DNA of 12,242 nt. It comes from Planctomycetota bacterium. Its GTDB lineage: Bacteria > Planctomycetota > UBA8108 > UBA1146. The notes below the pieces were generated by a model that did no database searches, was not told the origin of the DNA, and saw nothing but the letters and a program-made list of their open reading frames with translations. Location: NCBI GenBank assembly GCA_002691835.1, contig NZJA01000131.1, positions 12,361 through 24,602 of the forward strand. Direction: 5' to 3'. The first letter of the stretch is position 1. Every line of letters starts with the position of its first letter. A program made the position numbers and the translations under genes. Below are positions 1 through 6,461 of this stretch, one piece after another.

Positions 1-360
1 GAATCGTCCGTCTTCCAAGGTTTGATACCTTTGGATTCTGCCGAGACCGGCAACCGGTTGAACCGGGGCTACTTCACCCAGCTGATCACGATCTTCGCCG
101 AGAACGGTTCCGAGGATAATCTCACCACTGTTATCGAGGAGGTCGCGAGTCATCTGCCGATATCGAGGTTCAAAGACGTGAAGCGGGACCACCTGCCCCG
201 GAAACAGAATCAGATCTGACAAGGGGAAGAGGGGACAGGTTCCGGAGGTGTTTTCGGAGCTGAAACCGGAGTCATCGGATGAGTCATCGTAAGAGTCTTC
301 AAAGGAAAATTCCAAATCAAGCCTTTCAATCACCAAAGGTGACAGGGCAAGATCATTCAA
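1..360 (-). CDS. LON substrate-binding-domain protein (partial, C-terminus beyond left edge)
   Basis: The reverse strand is open from a stop near 404 to base 1, giving 120 codons from a TTG at 360. Residues about 43-120 match the start of the Lon N-terminal (LON substrate-binding) domain: PLFPLSDLILFPGQVVPLHVFEPRYRQM (split here as PLFPLSDLILFPG, then QVVPLHVFEPRYRQM), then an LGTVLGED strand. No ATPase or protease part is visible before the edge. Stand-alone LON-domain proteins of about 200 residues are common in bacteria and their role is poorly known; a full Lon protease cannot be excluded because the gene is cut. The first 40 residues are an acidic, serine-rich extension (EDSYDDSSDDSG). 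There is no in-frame ATG. TTG 360 is chosen because a GGAGGA lies 12 bases upstream (forward 373-378), a rather long spacing; GTG 333 (codon 10) or a downstream TTG remains possible. It is divergent from nth. Confidence 0.8.
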   Translation of the reverse strand, partial: MNDLALSPLVIERLDLEFSFEDSYDDSSDDSGFSSENTSGTCPLFPLSDLILFPGQVVPLHVFEPRYRQMTRDLLDNSGEIILGTVLGEDRDQLGEVAPVQPVAGLGRIQRYQTLEDGRF

Positions 361-390
361 GCACCCTGCAAGTCCTCCGGAAGTTTCTAA

Positions 391-396
391 CTTATA
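391..396 (-). promoter_or_regulatory. Possible -10 box for the LON-domain gene
   Basis: Read on the reverse strand these bases are TATAAG. A transcript starting about 7 bases downstream would have a short leader carrying the GGAGGA site before TTG 360. The matching -35 region (TTCATG, 18 bases upstream) is poor and lies inside the first codons of nth, so this is only a candidate. Confidence 0.22.
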
Positions 397-415
397 CCTG
401 AATCATGGAGAAGTC

Positions 416-1075
416 ATGAAGCGCATTGAAAAGGCTCAGAAGATCGGCGGGATCTTGGGAGAGTTATATCCTGATCCTCCGATCCCTCTGGATCACTCCA
501 ATTCATTCACTCTTCTGGTGGCGGTGCTATTGTCAGCCCAAACCACCGACGCACGAGTGAATCTGGTGACGCCTGCACTCTTTAAAAAAGCGGATACCGC
601 AAAAAAAATGTGCAAGCTGTCAGAGAAGCAGATTCATGAGCATATCCGTACTTGTGGGCTTGCTCCCCGCAAAGCGAAAGCGATCTATCAGCTGTGCAGG
701 ATCTTGGAGAATGAGCATGGCGGAGAGGTTCCCGCAGACTTCGACAGCCTGGAGGCTCTTCCTGGAGTGGGCCATAAAACTGCCAGTGTGGTGATGGCGC
801 AATCCTTTGGGGTCCCAGCATTTCCGGTGGATACCCACATTCACCGTCTTGCTACTCGCTGGGGGTTGACCAATGGGAAATCGGTGGAGAAGACAGAGGA
901 AGATCTGAAAAAAGTTTTCCCTGAGGAGAATTGGAATGATCTCCACCTCCAGATCATTTTCTTTGGCAGAGAATATTGTCCCGCTCTTCGTCACGATTTG
1001 TCTGAATGCCCGATTTGCTCGTGGGCTGCGACGGCAAAAAGGATTCGCGAGGAAGCGATGAAAAACGGCCGTTAG
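416..1075 (+). CDS. nth: Endonuclease III (DNA N-glycosylase/AP lyase)
   Basis: Cytoplasmic base-excision-repair enzyme that removes oxidised pyrimidines and nicks abasic sites. The protein has 219 residues, close to the usual 210-220. The helix-hairpin-helix is at about 113-127 (LEALPGVGHKTASVV), with the catalytic lysine at K121. The catalytic aspartate is D139 in PVDTHIHRLATRWG. The N-terminal LLSAQTTD (39-45) is the family's usual LSAQTTD. The C-terminal iron-sulfur region is atypical: Cys188, Cys198 and Cys201 are present (C-X9-C-X2-C), but the fourth cysteine expected a few residues later is absent (SWAATAKR follows). The canonical spacing is C-X6-C-X2-C-X5-C. The start at 416 has GGAG at 407-410 with five bases of spacing. 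A four-codon reading frame, ATG 405 to TGA 417-419, overlaps the start. It is divergent from the LON-domain gene and converges on the dockerin gene through a shared hairpin. Confidence 0.95.
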   Translation: MKRIEKAQKIGGILGELYPDPPIPLDHSNSFTLLVAVLLSAQTTDARVNLVTPALFKKADTAKKMCKLSEKQIHEHIRTCGLAPRKAKAIYQLCRILENEHGGEVPADFDSLEALPGVGHKTASVVMAQSFGVPAFPVDTHIHRLATRWGLTNGKSVEKTEEDLKKVFPEENWNDLHLQIIFFGREYCPALRHDLSECPICSWAATAKRIREEAMKNGR

Positions 1076-1095
1076 TCAGAAGCAAACGGAAACAA

Positions 1096-1133
1096 AAAGA
1101 GGGGCCGACTCCAACAGGAGTCGGCCCCTCTTT
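1096..1133. terminator. Bidirectional rho-independent terminator between nth and the dockerin gene
   Basis: A perfect 17-bp stem (AAAGAGGGGCCGACTCC, 1096-1112, with its complement at 1117-1133) closes a four-base AACA loop. It sits between two convergent stop codons. The A-run at 1094-1098 gives a U-tract for the minus-strand transcript, and the TTT at 1131-1133 gives a shorter one for nth, so it probably serves both genes but is better built for the minus strand. Confidence 0.88.
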
Positions 1134-1153
1134 AAAAGGTCACAGATTCAGAA

Positions 1154-2479
1154 CTAGCAACCGTTGTAGATATTGCAGTCCTGGGGGTCGCCAATCTCAC
1201 CACAGTTCGGGAACGGAGCTGGCGGAGCAGCACCATTTTGGAAGATGTAGCTGATCAGCCAGATGGGGTCAGCAACGTCAAAGATCCCATCTCCGTTGGC
1301 ATTTTTTGAATCGTTGCAGGTACCGACAGGCCCATTGTTAAAGATCTCCTGAAGGCTCCAGACCACGTCAGCAACGTTGACGATTCCATCGCCATTGATA
1401 TCGCCGCGAACGTAATCGAGGTTCGTCTGGGGGTTCAGGGTCAAGGATCCGTCTTGTGTGGTGGCGAGGACGCTGGAATCGCTAGAGGTCACCACATTGA
1501 AGATTTGAGGATTACCAATCGGAGTCCACTGCAGAGGAATCGTCAGACCCGTATCGTCACCAGTAAGGGCACTACTGACAGTTTCGCCTGTGATTTCGAC
1601 CACATCGGTCGCAGTCGGGAACTGCAGGAATATCGGCACCTGGAATGAGTAAACGACTCCAACGGTCCAGCCATTTGCAAGGATCTGTGACTGAGCAAAT
1701 GCCGGTTGAATGGCATTCACCGCTGAGGAGATCTCTGCTGACAACGGAGTCATGTAAGAGGTATCCGTGGTGACGCTCATGGAGAAACCCTGAGTATTGG
1801 TCGGGTAGGTTGCGTTAGAAGGATCCTCTGAAATGCTCAATGAAGCGCTGAAGTCTCCGATACCGGTTGCCGGATCGTAATTGACGTTTTTATCAGGAGC
1901 GATGTAGCTGAAGACGATCGGAGGAACGTCGAGAACCTCGACAGATCCATCCACCGTGGTCATTGGCAGAGAGGCCCCCCCCACGACGGCCACTGCGCTG
2001 ACCGGAGGAGTGCCAAGGGTGCTGCAAAGTCCTACGGATCCGGTTGCACCCACGGCACCATTTACACGGTAGTAAGCGGTCCCGAACTCGTAAGTTCCAG
2101 GGGCAAGCACGTCACAGGAGGTGAAACAGATCACGCATCCGACGGTCCAGCCGCCCGATTCAAGATTCTGTTGGAAGAAATCTGGAGCTCCACCCTGCTT
2201 GAGGGTTTCAACGGCAGGGGCCCAGTCGACGACTTCATCGAAGTCACCAGACGTACCCACTGGCTCAAGAGTCAAGACATCTGTGTCATGGCAGACACCA
2301 AAAGAGAATCCTTGAACACCATTGGGATCAGCATGAGTAAAGCTGAAGTCCACGGCGGCTTGACCACCCTGAACTACGGAACTGCTGCTGAAGGACATGG
2401 TGAAGGGAGAACCTCCTGCAAAGACATTTGCAGGCAACGCAAAAAGCACCAGCAGGATCATTGCTGCACGAAAATTCAT
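1154..2479 (-). CDS. Secreted protein with two cohesin-like domains and a C-terminal dockerin
   Basis: A 441-residue exported protein. Residues 1-21 form a signal peptide (MNFRAAMILLVLFALPANVFA, split MNFRAAMILLVLF and ALPANVFA), with likely cleavage before Gly22. Two related beta-rich segments follow, about 26-184 and 188-348. Both contain a QGFS-type strand (QGFSFGVCHDT, QGFSMSVTTDT), a GWTVG strand (GWTVGCVICF, GWTVGVVYSF) and end in DGSxxx, which suggests an internal duplication of a cohesin-like fold. Residues 358-414 carry two EF-hand-like dockerin repeats: GDINGDGIVNVADVVWSLQEIF and NANGDGIFDVADPIWLISYIF (first repeat listed as GDINGDG plus IVNVADVVW). A short Pro/Cys tail ends in NCGEI...NGC. 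Dockerins bind calcium and cohesins; in planctomycete-type bacteria such repeats occur in many extracellular proteins with no cellulosome, and their partners are unknown. No catalytic domain is seen. ATG 2479 has AGGAG eight bases upstream. The cohesin assignment is by pattern and less certain than the dockerin. Confidence 0.85.
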   Translation of the reverse strand: MNFRAAMILLVLFALPANVFAGGSPFTMSFSSSSVVQGGQAAVDFSFTHADPNGVQGFSFGVCHDTDVLTLEPVGTSGDFDEVVDWAPAVETLKQGGAPDFFQQNLESGGWTVGCVICFTSCDVLAPGTYEFGTAYYRVNGAVGATGSVGLCSTLGTPPVSAVAVVGGASLPMTTVDGSVEVLDVPPIVFSYIAPDKNVNYDPATGIGDFSASLSISEDPSNATYPTNTQGFSMSVTTDTSYMTPLSAEISSAVNAIQPAFAQSQILANGWTVGVVYSFQVPIFLQFPTATDVVEITGETVSSALTGDDTGLTIPLQWTPIGNPQIFNVVTSSDSSVLATTQDGSLTLNPQTNLDYVRGDINGDGIVNVADVVWSLQEIFNNGPVGTCNDSKNANGDGIFDVADPIWLISYIFQNGAAPPAPFPNCGEIGDPQDCNIYNGC

Positions 2480-2730
2480 TGGTATTACTCCTACAATTTT
2501 GATACCCGGAATAGCTAGCCCGGATCACACCACCACTCAAAACCAAGGTTGCAACTTTTCCCGGCAAACCTTGCATAATATTCCTGTTCACAAATACTAT
2601 TACTAATGAGCCCTGATGGATAGTTTTTGATTCGAAGGGTCACGAGAGTCCTGAATAAGTTTTGAAGGAATGTCACGTATTGTCATTAAAGGCATGAATA
2701 CAAAAATAGTCTTTTATAAGGATGTAATGA
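2480..2730. other. Divergent intergenic region between the dockerin gene and glnS
   Basis: This 251-bp gap separates two genes transcribed away from each other, so both promoters should lie in it. It is visibly more AT-rich than the genes, especially 2570-2720. The minus-strand ribosome site (AGGAG) is at about 2488-2492 and the glnS site (AAGGA) at 2718-2722. A TTGTCA at 2680-2685 could be a -35 element for glnS, but no good -10 sits 16-18 bases after it. I see no riboswitch, tRNA-like structure or repeat array. Confidence 0.6.
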
Positions 2731-4443
2731 ATGACAAGTTCACAAGGCTTTGACAGTGCTGCCTCTGAAGGTGGTTCACTGAACTTTATTGAGAAGATCA
2801 TTCAGTCCGATATCGACGGTGGGCGGAAGGCTTCTGATTTGCAGTTCCGATTCCCACCGGAGCCCAATGGCTTTTTGCATATTGGTCACGCCAAAGCCAT
2901 CTGCCTGAACTTCGGTCTCGTCAAGGATCATGGTGGTCGATGCAATCTCCGCTTTGATGATACGAATCCTGCGAAGGAAGAGCAGAAGTTTGTCGATGCG
3001 ATTCAAGATGATATCCGCTGGTTGGGTTTTGATTGGGACGGCTTGTTCTACGCCAGTGACTATTTCGAGCAACTCTACCGCTGGGCTGTTCAGCTGATTC
3101 AGCAGGGTGACGCGTACGTCTGCGATCTCAGTGCTGAAGAAGTGAGAGAATACCGTGGATCACTCAATGAACCCGGAAAAAACAGCCCATTCAGGGATCG
3201 ATCGGTGGAGGAAAACCTTCAATTGTTTGAGGGCATGAGAGCAGGAGAATTTTCTGAAGGGGAAAAAACCCTTCGGGCTCGAATCGATATGGGCTCTGCC
3301 CACATCGTCATGCGTGATCCTGTGATGTACCGAATCCAAAAAACTACTCATCACCGAACCGGTGACGAGTGGTGTATCTATCCGACCTATGACTGGGCTC
3401 ATGGTCAAAGCGATGCTATCGAAAAAGTGACTCATTCACTGTGTTCACTCGAGTTTCGGAATCATCGACCTCTGTATGAGTGGTATCTCGAAAAGGTGGG
3501 CCTCGAACAGGTTCCTTCGCAGACAGAATTTGCCCGTCTCAATCTTCAGTACACAGTGATGAGCAAGCGTCTGCTGAGGCAGTTGGTCGAAGAGGGGCAT
3601 GTTGAAGGTTGGGATGACCCCAGAATGCCAACGATCGCTGGATTGCGCAGGAGGGGAGTGACCCCTGAGGCCATTCGTGAGTTTATGAACACCATCGGGG
3701 TGGCCAAATTCAACTCTATGATCGAACTGACGGTTTTTGAAAACAGTATTCGAAATCATCTGAACAAGGTTGCTCCGCGAAGAATGGCCGTTTTTGATCC
3801 CATCAAATTGGTGATCGAAAACTTCCCAGAGGATCTGCAAGAGTTGATCGAGGTTGAGAATAATCCCGAAGATGAATCTGCCGGGACCCGATCGCTTCCC
3901 TTCGAGAGGGAAGTTTGGGTGGAGAAAGATGATTTCCGAATGGAGCCTCCCAGAAAATGGAGAAGGTTGGCTCCTGGTGCGGAAGTTCGGTTGCGCTATG
4001 GATACTGTGTCACCGTCAAGGAAGTCATCACCGATCCTGAGAGTGGTGAGGTTTGTGAGCTGCGCTGCGATTACGATCCAGAAACTTCCAAAGGAAGGCA
4101 GCCTGAAGGGCGAAAGGTCCGAGGCATCATCCATTGGGCTCCGGCTTCCTGTGCAGTTCAGATTCCAGTCTCTCTGTATTCTCCTCTCTTTAGCTCTGAG
4201 ACTCCTGACCAGCCTCCCGAAGGTCAAACATTCCTTGATCTGATCGACCCAGATTCAAAGGCTGAGGTGACTGCTCTTGGAGAGCCCAGCTTGGCGGATG
4301 CCGTTTCCGGAGAGCGATTCCAGTTTGAGAGAGTTGGTTATTTTCACGTCGATCCCGTCAGGAGCGAAGATGGCCCCCCCCATTTCAACCGTATTGCCGC
4401 TCTGCGTGATTCTTGGGCGAAGCAGGAGAAATCCAAGCCCTGA
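2731..4443 (+). CDS. glnS: Glutaminyl-tRNA synthetase
   Basis: Cytoplasmic class I aminoacyl-tRNA synthetase that charges tRNA-Gln with glutamine. The protein has 570 residues, slightly longer than the E. coli enzyme (about 554). The Rossmann catalytic domain begins at about 37 with FRFPPEPNGFLHIGHAKAIC, with the HIGH signature at 50-53, followed by LRFDDTNP (73-80). The KMSKS-equivalent is VMSKR at 276-280, the variant typical of GlnRS. These features, with PPEPNG rather than the AP.PTG of GluRS, separate it from glutamyl-tRNA synthetases. The C-terminal beta-barrel anticodon-binding region runs from about 335 to the end and closes with HFNRIAALRDSWAK, as in known GlnRS. Its presence suggests direct Gln-tRNA formation. 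ATG 2731 has AAGGA at 2718-2722, eight bases upstream. The gene is followed after 128 bp by the M28 peptidase gene in the same direction, with no clear terminator between. Confidence 0.96.
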   Translation: MTSSQGFDSAASEGGSLNFIEKIIQSDIDGGRKASDLQFRFPPEPNGFLHIGHAKAICLNFGLVKDHGGRCNLRFDDTNPAKEEQKFVDAIQDDIRWLGFDWDGLFYASDYFEQLYRWAVQLIQQGDAYVCDLSAEEVREYRGSLNEPGKNSPFRDRSVEENLQLFEGMRAGEFSEGEKTLRARIDMGSAHIVMRDPVMYRIQKTTHHRTGDEWCIYPTYDWAHGQSDAIEKVTHSLCSLEFRNHRPLYEWYLEKVGLEQVPSQTEFARLNLQYTVMSKRLLRQLVEEGHVEGWDDPRMPTIAGLRRRGVTPEAIREFMNTIGVAKFNSMIELTVFENSIRNHLNKVAPRRMAVFDPIKLVIENFPEDLQELIEVENNPEDESAGTRSLPFEREVWVEKDDFRMEPPRKWRRLAPGAEVRLRYGYCVTVKEVITDPESGEVCELRCDYDPETSKGRQPEGRKVRGIIHWAPASCAVQIPVSLYSPLFSSETPDQPPEGQTFLDLIDPDSKAEVTALGEPSLADAVSGERFQFERVGYFHVDPVRSEDGPPHFNRIAALRDSWAKQEKSKP

Positions 4444-4517
4444 AGCGATCGAGCTCCTGCAGGCTTGACCTTGCCCGGATACCCTGAGAACCTGAGGACT
4501 TGCTTCAGCCCTGAATC

Positions 4518-4538
4518 TGGAAATTGGATCAATTTCCA
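4518..4538. repeat. Perfect inverted repeat upstream of the M28 peptidase gene
   Basis: Nine-base arms, TGGAAATTG (4518-4526) and CAATTTCCA (4530-4538), flank a three-base GAT spacer. It lies 34 bases before ATG 4572. There is no U-tract, so it does not look like a terminator. An operator or a weak leader hairpin is possible, and chance is not excluded. Confidence 0.4.
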
Positions 4539-4571
4539 ATCGCAGGAAGAACCTCGTCGAAAGGACTCCTC

Positions 4572-6335
4572 ATGAGGACATTGTTTTGGGCTTTGACGTT
4601 TAGTCTATGCCTGACGACCGCCACCGATGCTGCCGATCTTGAAAAGCTGAACCTTGAAGGTCAGCAGAAGATTATTGAAATCGGCAAAAATGACAATCAG
4701 GTCGTCGACACCCTTGATCATCTGGTGAACGGAATCGGTCCACGTCTTACGGGGAGCTTTCAGGATCATATTGCCTGTAATTGGGCCAAGGATCTTTTTG
4801 AAAGCTATGGGCTCGAGAATGTGGTGATGGAAGAGGCCGGAGAATTTCCGGTGGGTTTCCAAAGGGGTCCTTGGCGCGGGCAAATGATTGCCCCGGAAGT
4901 GATGAATCTTGAGTTTGGAACTCCTGCATGGTCTGCCGGAACCCGGGGGGCACAGGAGGGTCGAGCGATGACCTTCCCCTCAGGCGGTGAAGAAATTGAT
5001 TCCGCTGATTTCAAGGGAGCATGGATTTTCATGCCTTCTCAGCGTGGACGCAGAAGTCGGGAAGACCGCCAGCGTGAACGTGAATTTCGCACTCAACTGG
5101 AGGAAGTGGGAATCGGCGGTTGGATTTATCCTTCACGGGGTGAGACCATCACGATCCTTGGTAATCACCGGGTTTCCTGGGATGACCTGCCAAAAACTCC
5201 ACGAGTGACTCTTCGTCGAGATCAATACGACTCTATTCTCGAGCGCATCGAGGCTGGCGAAGAAGTGACTCTGCGGATGGATATCCGTAACCATTTCCAG
5301 CCGGGTCCCGTGAAGTACTACAACGTCATCGGCGACATCGTCGGCACTGAGTTCCCAGATGAGTATGTCATCATCGGTGGTCACATCGATTCTTGGGATG
5401 GGGCCACCGGAACGTCAGATAATGGCATGGGAACTGCGACGACCATCGAAGCCGCACGTATTCTTGCCGCTTCCGGAATCAAGCCTCGCAGAACTATCCG
5501 GTTCATGCTTTGGAGTGGTGAAGAACAAGGACTTCTCGGTTCGAAGGCATGGGTTGCCAATAACCCGGATGCCATGGACAAGATCTCAGCGGTCTTTGTT
5601 TATGACGGAGGTCCGAATGCTATCGCCAGTAGTTGGGCGACGGCTGCCATGAAAGCGGATATGGAAAAAGTCCTCGCCCCGGTGATGGACCTTAACTCTG
5701 ACCTGCCCTTCACCCTCAAGGATGTCGATTCGATTCCTCGTGGGATTGGATCAGATCATGAATCCTTCATCGCCAAGGGAGTTCCAGGCTTCTTCTGGGA
5801 TCAGGAAGGCCGCGCGGATACCTGGTACGGAATCCACACACAGAAAGACACTTTTGATCTGGTGATTCCCGAGTATCTGGAACACTCCACGACCATTATC
5901 GCTCTGACTGCTTTTGGTCTGGCCAATCTGGATAATCTGCTTTCTCGCGAAGGTCTCTTTGGCAATGCCAATGACGAAGAGGAAGAGCCTCGTCGTCGTA
6001 TGGGTGGGCGTATGCTTGGAGTCTTCCTTGATGAAAATGTGATCGAAGAAGTTCTTCCTGATACTGCTGCTTCAAGAGCAGGCTTTAAAGCCGGCGACAA
6101 GGTGATCGAAGTTGGCGGAGCAGAAGTTTCCGATCGGATGTCCCTCGTACGTGCGATTCGAGCAGAGGGCGAAAAAAAGAAGGTCATCGTTCTCAGGGAT
6201 GGAAAGCGCGTTGAGATGATGGTCGATTGGCAGCCTCGTGGTCGTAATCGGGCCCGGCAGGGAGGTGGCGCAGCCACTCCGCCAGTGGAAGAGAAAAAAG
6301 AACCTGAGCCAGCAAAGCCTCTGGAACTTAGGTAG
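4572..6335 (+). CDS. Secreted M28-family zinc aminopeptidase/carboxypeptidase with C-terminal PDZ domain
   Basis: A predicted 587-residue exported metallopeptidase, probably acting on peptides in the periplasm or outside the cell. Residues 1-20 are a signal peptide (MRTLFWALTFSLCLTTATDA). The M28 catalytic core spans about 245-455. Likely co-catalytic zinc ligands are H271 (GGHIDSWD), bridging D283 (TSDNGMG), E317/E318 (WSGEEQG, base plus ligand), D345 (YDGG) and H422 (GIHTQKDT). The region between about 90 and 240 is an insertion comparable in place to the protease-associated domain, with a highly charged Arg/Glu stretch (157-174). A PDZ domain follows at about 478-553 (LGVFLDENVI...AGFKAGDKVIEVGG), then a Lys/Pro/Glu-rich tail. 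The order resembles the plasma glutamate carboxypeptidase branch of M28; exact substrate is unknown. ATG 4572 is preferred over in-frame ATG 4524 because AAGGA lies six bases upstream and the signal peptide starts there. A strong terminator follows. Confidence 0.92.
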   Translation: MRTLFWALTFSLCLTTATDAADLEKLNLEGQQKIIEIGKNDNQVVDTLDHLVNGIGPRLTGSFQDHIACNWAKDLFESYGLENVVMEEAGEFPVGFQRGPWRGQMIAPEVMNLEFGTPAWSAGTRGAQEGRAMTFPSGGEEIDSADFKGAWIFMPSQRGRRSREDRQREREFRTQLEEVGIGGWIYPSRGETITILGNHRVSWDDLPKTPRVTLRRDQYDSILERIEAGEEVTLRMDIRNHFQPGPVKYYNVIGDIVGTEFPDEYVIIGGHIDSWDGATGTSDNGMGTATTIEAARILAASGIKPRRTIRFMLWSGEEQGLLGSKAWVANNPDAMDKISAVFVYDGGPNAIASSWATAAMKADMEKVLAPVMDLNSDLPFTLKDVDSIPRGIGSDHESFIAKGVPGFFWDQEGRADTWYGIHTQKDTFDLVIPEYLEHSTTIIALTAFGLANLDNLLSREGLFGNANDEEEEPRRRMGGRMLGVFLDENVIEEVLPDTAASRAGFKAGDKVIEVGGAEVSDRMSLVRAIRAEGEKKKVIVLRDGKRVEMMVDWQPRGRNRARQGGGAATPPVEEKKEPEPAKPLELR

Positions 6336-6356
6336 TTACCTGATTCAGACGGATAG

Positions 6357-6400
6357 CCACCGATCGGGGAGTCTCTGCACTCCCCGGTCGGTGGTTTTTT
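6357..6400 (+). terminator. Rho-independent terminator after the M28 peptidase gene
   Basis: A 16-bp stem (CCACCGATCGGGGAGT, 6357-6372, with 6379-6394) containing a single T-G wobble pair encloses a six-base loop and is followed directly by six T residues at 6395-6400. It separates the glnS/M28 unit from the downstream metal-transport-like operon. Confidence 0.93.
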
Positions 6401-6461
6401 GTTACCATATCTTCCAAGTCTTCTTGTATTACGGACCTTTCTCTACCGTTGGAGAGTTCTC

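Noticed and set aside
22..219. Plus-strand 65-codon open frame at the left edge
   Set aside because: The opposite strand encodes a recognisable LON substrate-binding motif over the same bases, so the plus-strand frame is a shadow.
2541..2580. Short palindrome GTTGCAAC and nearby AACCTTGC elements upstream of the dockerin gene
   Set aside because: The eight-base palindrome is too short and isolated to call an operator.
3445..4227. Minus-strand open frame of 260 codons inside glnS
   Set aside because: It is fully antisense to the well-conserved GlnRS C-terminal region, has low-complexity composition, no motif and no plausible ribosome site context.
4524..4571. Upstream in-frame ATG for the M28 peptidase
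   Set aside because: It lies inside the inverted repeat, has no ribosome site, and would put 16 charged residues before a clean signal peptide that starts at ATG 4572.
6399..6461. Upstream in-frame TTG for the first gene of the ABC operon
   Set aside because: The TTG is in the T-tract of the preceding terminator, and ATG 6462 has its own GGAG site and signal peptide.
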